DNA of 64,000 bases from Polynucleobacter sp. MWH-Aus1W21 (lineage in GTDB: Bacteria; Pseudomonadota; Gammaproteobacteria; Burkholderiales; Burkholderiaceae). Each line of letters begins with the position of its first letter. The first letter of the stretch is position 1. The stretch spans positions 992,001 to 1,056,000 of the forward strand of contig NZ_CP061287.1 of NCBI RefSeq assembly GCF_018687275.1. Direction: 5' to 3'. Below the pieces are notes generated by a model. That model saw only the letters and a program-made list of their open reading frames with translations, searched no databases and was not told the origin of the DNA. Shown here in pieces: positions 62,612 through 64,000 of the stretch. The translations under genes were made by a program, and so were the position numbers.

Positions 62612-63487
62612 TTAGGCAGACATATCTACTTGAATGGCTTCCCATAGCTTAAGAGCATCAACTGTTTCGGCTACGTCGTGAACCCGCACAATAGTAGCTC
62701 CACGATCTGCCGCCATAATCGCTGCAGCAATACTGGGAGCCACTCGATCATTAGTACCTTTGCCGGTTATTTTGCCAATCATGGATTTACGAGAAATACC
62801 CGCAAGTACAGGTAAACCTAATGTTGAAAAATCAGCGAAGTTTGCCAACATATTGAGATTGTGCTCCAAGCTTTTGCCAAAACCAAAACCCGGATCAATT
62901 GCAATGCGGTCATTTGCAATGCCAGAAGAAATTAAGAAGTTAGCTCGATCCTTTAGAAACTGTTTTACTTCTGCAATCACATTGATGTATTCGGGATTAA
63001 ATTGCATCGTTAGAGGATCGCGTTGCATATGCATCAATACAATGCCGCAATTTTGACTTTCCAATACTACGTCTACAGCGCCAGTTTGTCTAAGCGCCCA
63101 AATATCATTGACGCAATCCACACCAGCATGCAGTGCTTGGCGCATTGTTTCTGATTTGTAGGTATCGATTGAAAGCGGAACTCCGCAATCTTTGAGCGCC
63201 TCAATTACAGGCAGCGCCCTATCCAGCTCTTCTTGGAGTCCAACGGGTTCTGCACCAGGTCTGGTTGATTCGCCGCCGATATCGATGAGATCAACACCAT
63301 CAGCAAGCATGCGCTCTGCTTGTGCAATTGCGTCTTTAGGCGATCTAAATTTACCGCCATCTGAAAATGAATCTGGCGTGGCATTCAGAATGCCCATGAC
63401 TATTGGACGTTTACGTTTAGCAAAATCAAAAAGAAAACGCCCACAACGCCATGTTGTGGGCTTTGTTTGAATACTTTGATTTAGCAT
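62612..63487 (-). CDS. folP: Dihydropteroate synthase
   Basis: DHPS of 291 residues joins p-aminobenzoate to the pterin in folate synthesis. Signatures are MGILNATPDSFSDGG (about 31-45) and GADLIDIGGESTRPGA-type VDLIDIGGESTRPGA, with the loop RIAIDPGFGFGK. The ATG at 63487 is preferred over a TTG one codon upstream. It lies 22 bases after ftsH. Confidence 0.96.
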   Translation of the reverse strand: MLNQSIQTKPTTWRCGRFLFDFAKRKRPIVMGILNATPDSFSDGGKFRSPKDAIAQAERMLADGVDLIDIGGESTRPGAEPVGLQEELDRALPVIEALKDCGVPLSIDTYKSETMRQALHAGVDCVNDIWALRQTGAVDVVLESQNCGIVLMHMQRDPLTMQFNPEYINVIAEVKQFLKDRANFLISSGIANDRIAIDPGFGFGKSLEHNLNMLANFADFSTLGLPVLAGISRKSMIGKITGKGTNDRVAPSIAAAIMAADRGATIVRVHDVAETVDALKLWEAIQVDMSA

Positions 63488-63509
63488 CAAAGGCTAAAGC
63501 AATTCCTAT

Positions 63510-64000
63510 TTATGCCGTTGCCGGCGCACTACCGGTAGCAGGACCAGGTGTGCCAGCGGAATTACCAAACTGGGTTGCTGGCGGTGGCTTAGGTGATCGT
63601 GGTGGACGACCTTCCATAATGTCAGTGATCTGCTCCGCATCAAGCGTTTCCCATTCAAGCAGTGCGGCAACCATAGCCTCAACCTTGTCACGGTTTTGTT
63701 CCAAGATCGATCTAGCTAAAGCATATTGACTATCAATCAGCATACGAATCTCTGCGTCTACTTTTTGTTGTGTCAACTCAGAAACAGTCTTAGTGCTATT
63801 GCGACCAAAAATGCTTTCAGATTCAGTGTCAACGTAAACCATTGTGCCCAAGCTATCGCTCATGCCGTATCGAGTCACCATATCGCGAGCCATCTTAGTG
63901 GCACGCTCAAAGTCGTTCGATGCACCAGTGCTCATTGAATGCAAGAAAACTTCTTCAGCAGCACGGCCGCCAAACAGAATAGCCAATTCTTCCAACATGC
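63510..64000 (-). CDS. ftsH: ATP-dependent zinc metalloprotease FtsH, C-terminal part
   Basis: The last 163 codons of ftsH; the rest lies beyond the window edge. The fragment is the end of the M41 peptidase domain: FGGRAAEEV, then GASNDFERATKMARDMVTRYGMSD, and the third zinc ligand region. A proline-rich tail (PPRSPKPPP...) follows. FtsH degrades membrane proteins and LpxC. folP follows 22 bases downstream. Confidence 0.97.
   Translation of the reverse strand, partial: MLEELAILFGGRAAEEVFLHSMSTGASNDFERATKMARDMVTRYGMSDSLGTMVYVDTESESIFGRNSTKTVSELTQQKVDAEIRMLIDSQYALARSILEQNRDKVEAMVAALLEWETLDAEQITDIMEGRPPRSPKPPPATQFGNSAGTPGPATGSAPATA

Overview
The window is a dense stretch of bacterial chromosome with about 60 protein genes, seven tRNA genes, short intergenic gaps, no rRNA, no insertion sequence, no phage block and no CRISPR array. 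The organism is most likely a low-GC betaproteobacterium of the Burkholderiaceae, and Polynucleobacter or a close relative fits best. The evidence is a PHB cluster (phaC-phaB-phaR) with a BktB-type thiolase very close to the Cupriavidus proteins, and the gene orders pyrG-kdsA-eno-ftsB, ftsH-folP-glmM, mfd/ispD-ispF, tig-clpP-clpX-lon and selO-msrB-yciB-bolA-ppiC. The genus is an inference, not a database result.

Layout. 1-4480: the 3' end of the PHA synthase gene, acetoacetyl-CoA reductase, the PhaR regulator, rimO and a beta-ketothiolase. 4510-10246: serB and mfd on the minus strand, divergent from ispD-ispF. 10325-16661: tRNA-Leu, then the protein quality-control block tig, clpP, clpX, lon, then tRNA-Val. 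16769-24408: ppiD, tesA divergent from a ybbA-type ATPase, purL and a spermidine-synthase-like gene. 24509-27491: acnB and a tiny membrane protein on the minus strand. 27604-34633: pyrG-kdsA-eno-ftsB, hslO, gltX and a tRNA-Ala/Glu/Asp cluster. 34715-39047: accessory genes (a duplicated-domain secreted protein, hyi, an esterase, an HNH protein, a DUF3108 protein, an ion channel). 39120-43458: the minus-strand operon mltG-tmk-holB-tatD-ankyrin. 43512-49532: ygfZ, an NRDE protein, a PaaI thioesterase, selO-msrB-yciB-bolA-ppiC. 49548-55991: a transporter, aroC, a CBS protein, YihY, wrbA, a small membrane protein, a FAD oxidase and a 61-residue protein. 56057-59058: a haloacetate-dehalogenase-type hydrolase, three small exported proteins, two tRNAs and a small histidine-bearing membrane protein. 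59141-64000: a TonB-dependent receptor, then glmM, folP and the end of ftsH on the minus strand.

Most of this is core metabolism and I do not see a clearly new multi-gene system. The most interesting signals are small. There is a perfect 20-bp palindrome upstream of acnB. A 9-bp-arm inverted repeat lies just before a small gene next to a metal-type TonB receptor. Many genes have a TATAAT-like hexamer only 6 or 7 bases before the start codon, which suggests leaderless mRNAs. A sigma-32-like promoter precedes lon. One gene probably starts at CTG, overlapping the stop of an HNH gene. Two exported proteins are built from internal duplications, and the hydrolase carries every residue of a fluoroacetate dehalogenase active site.
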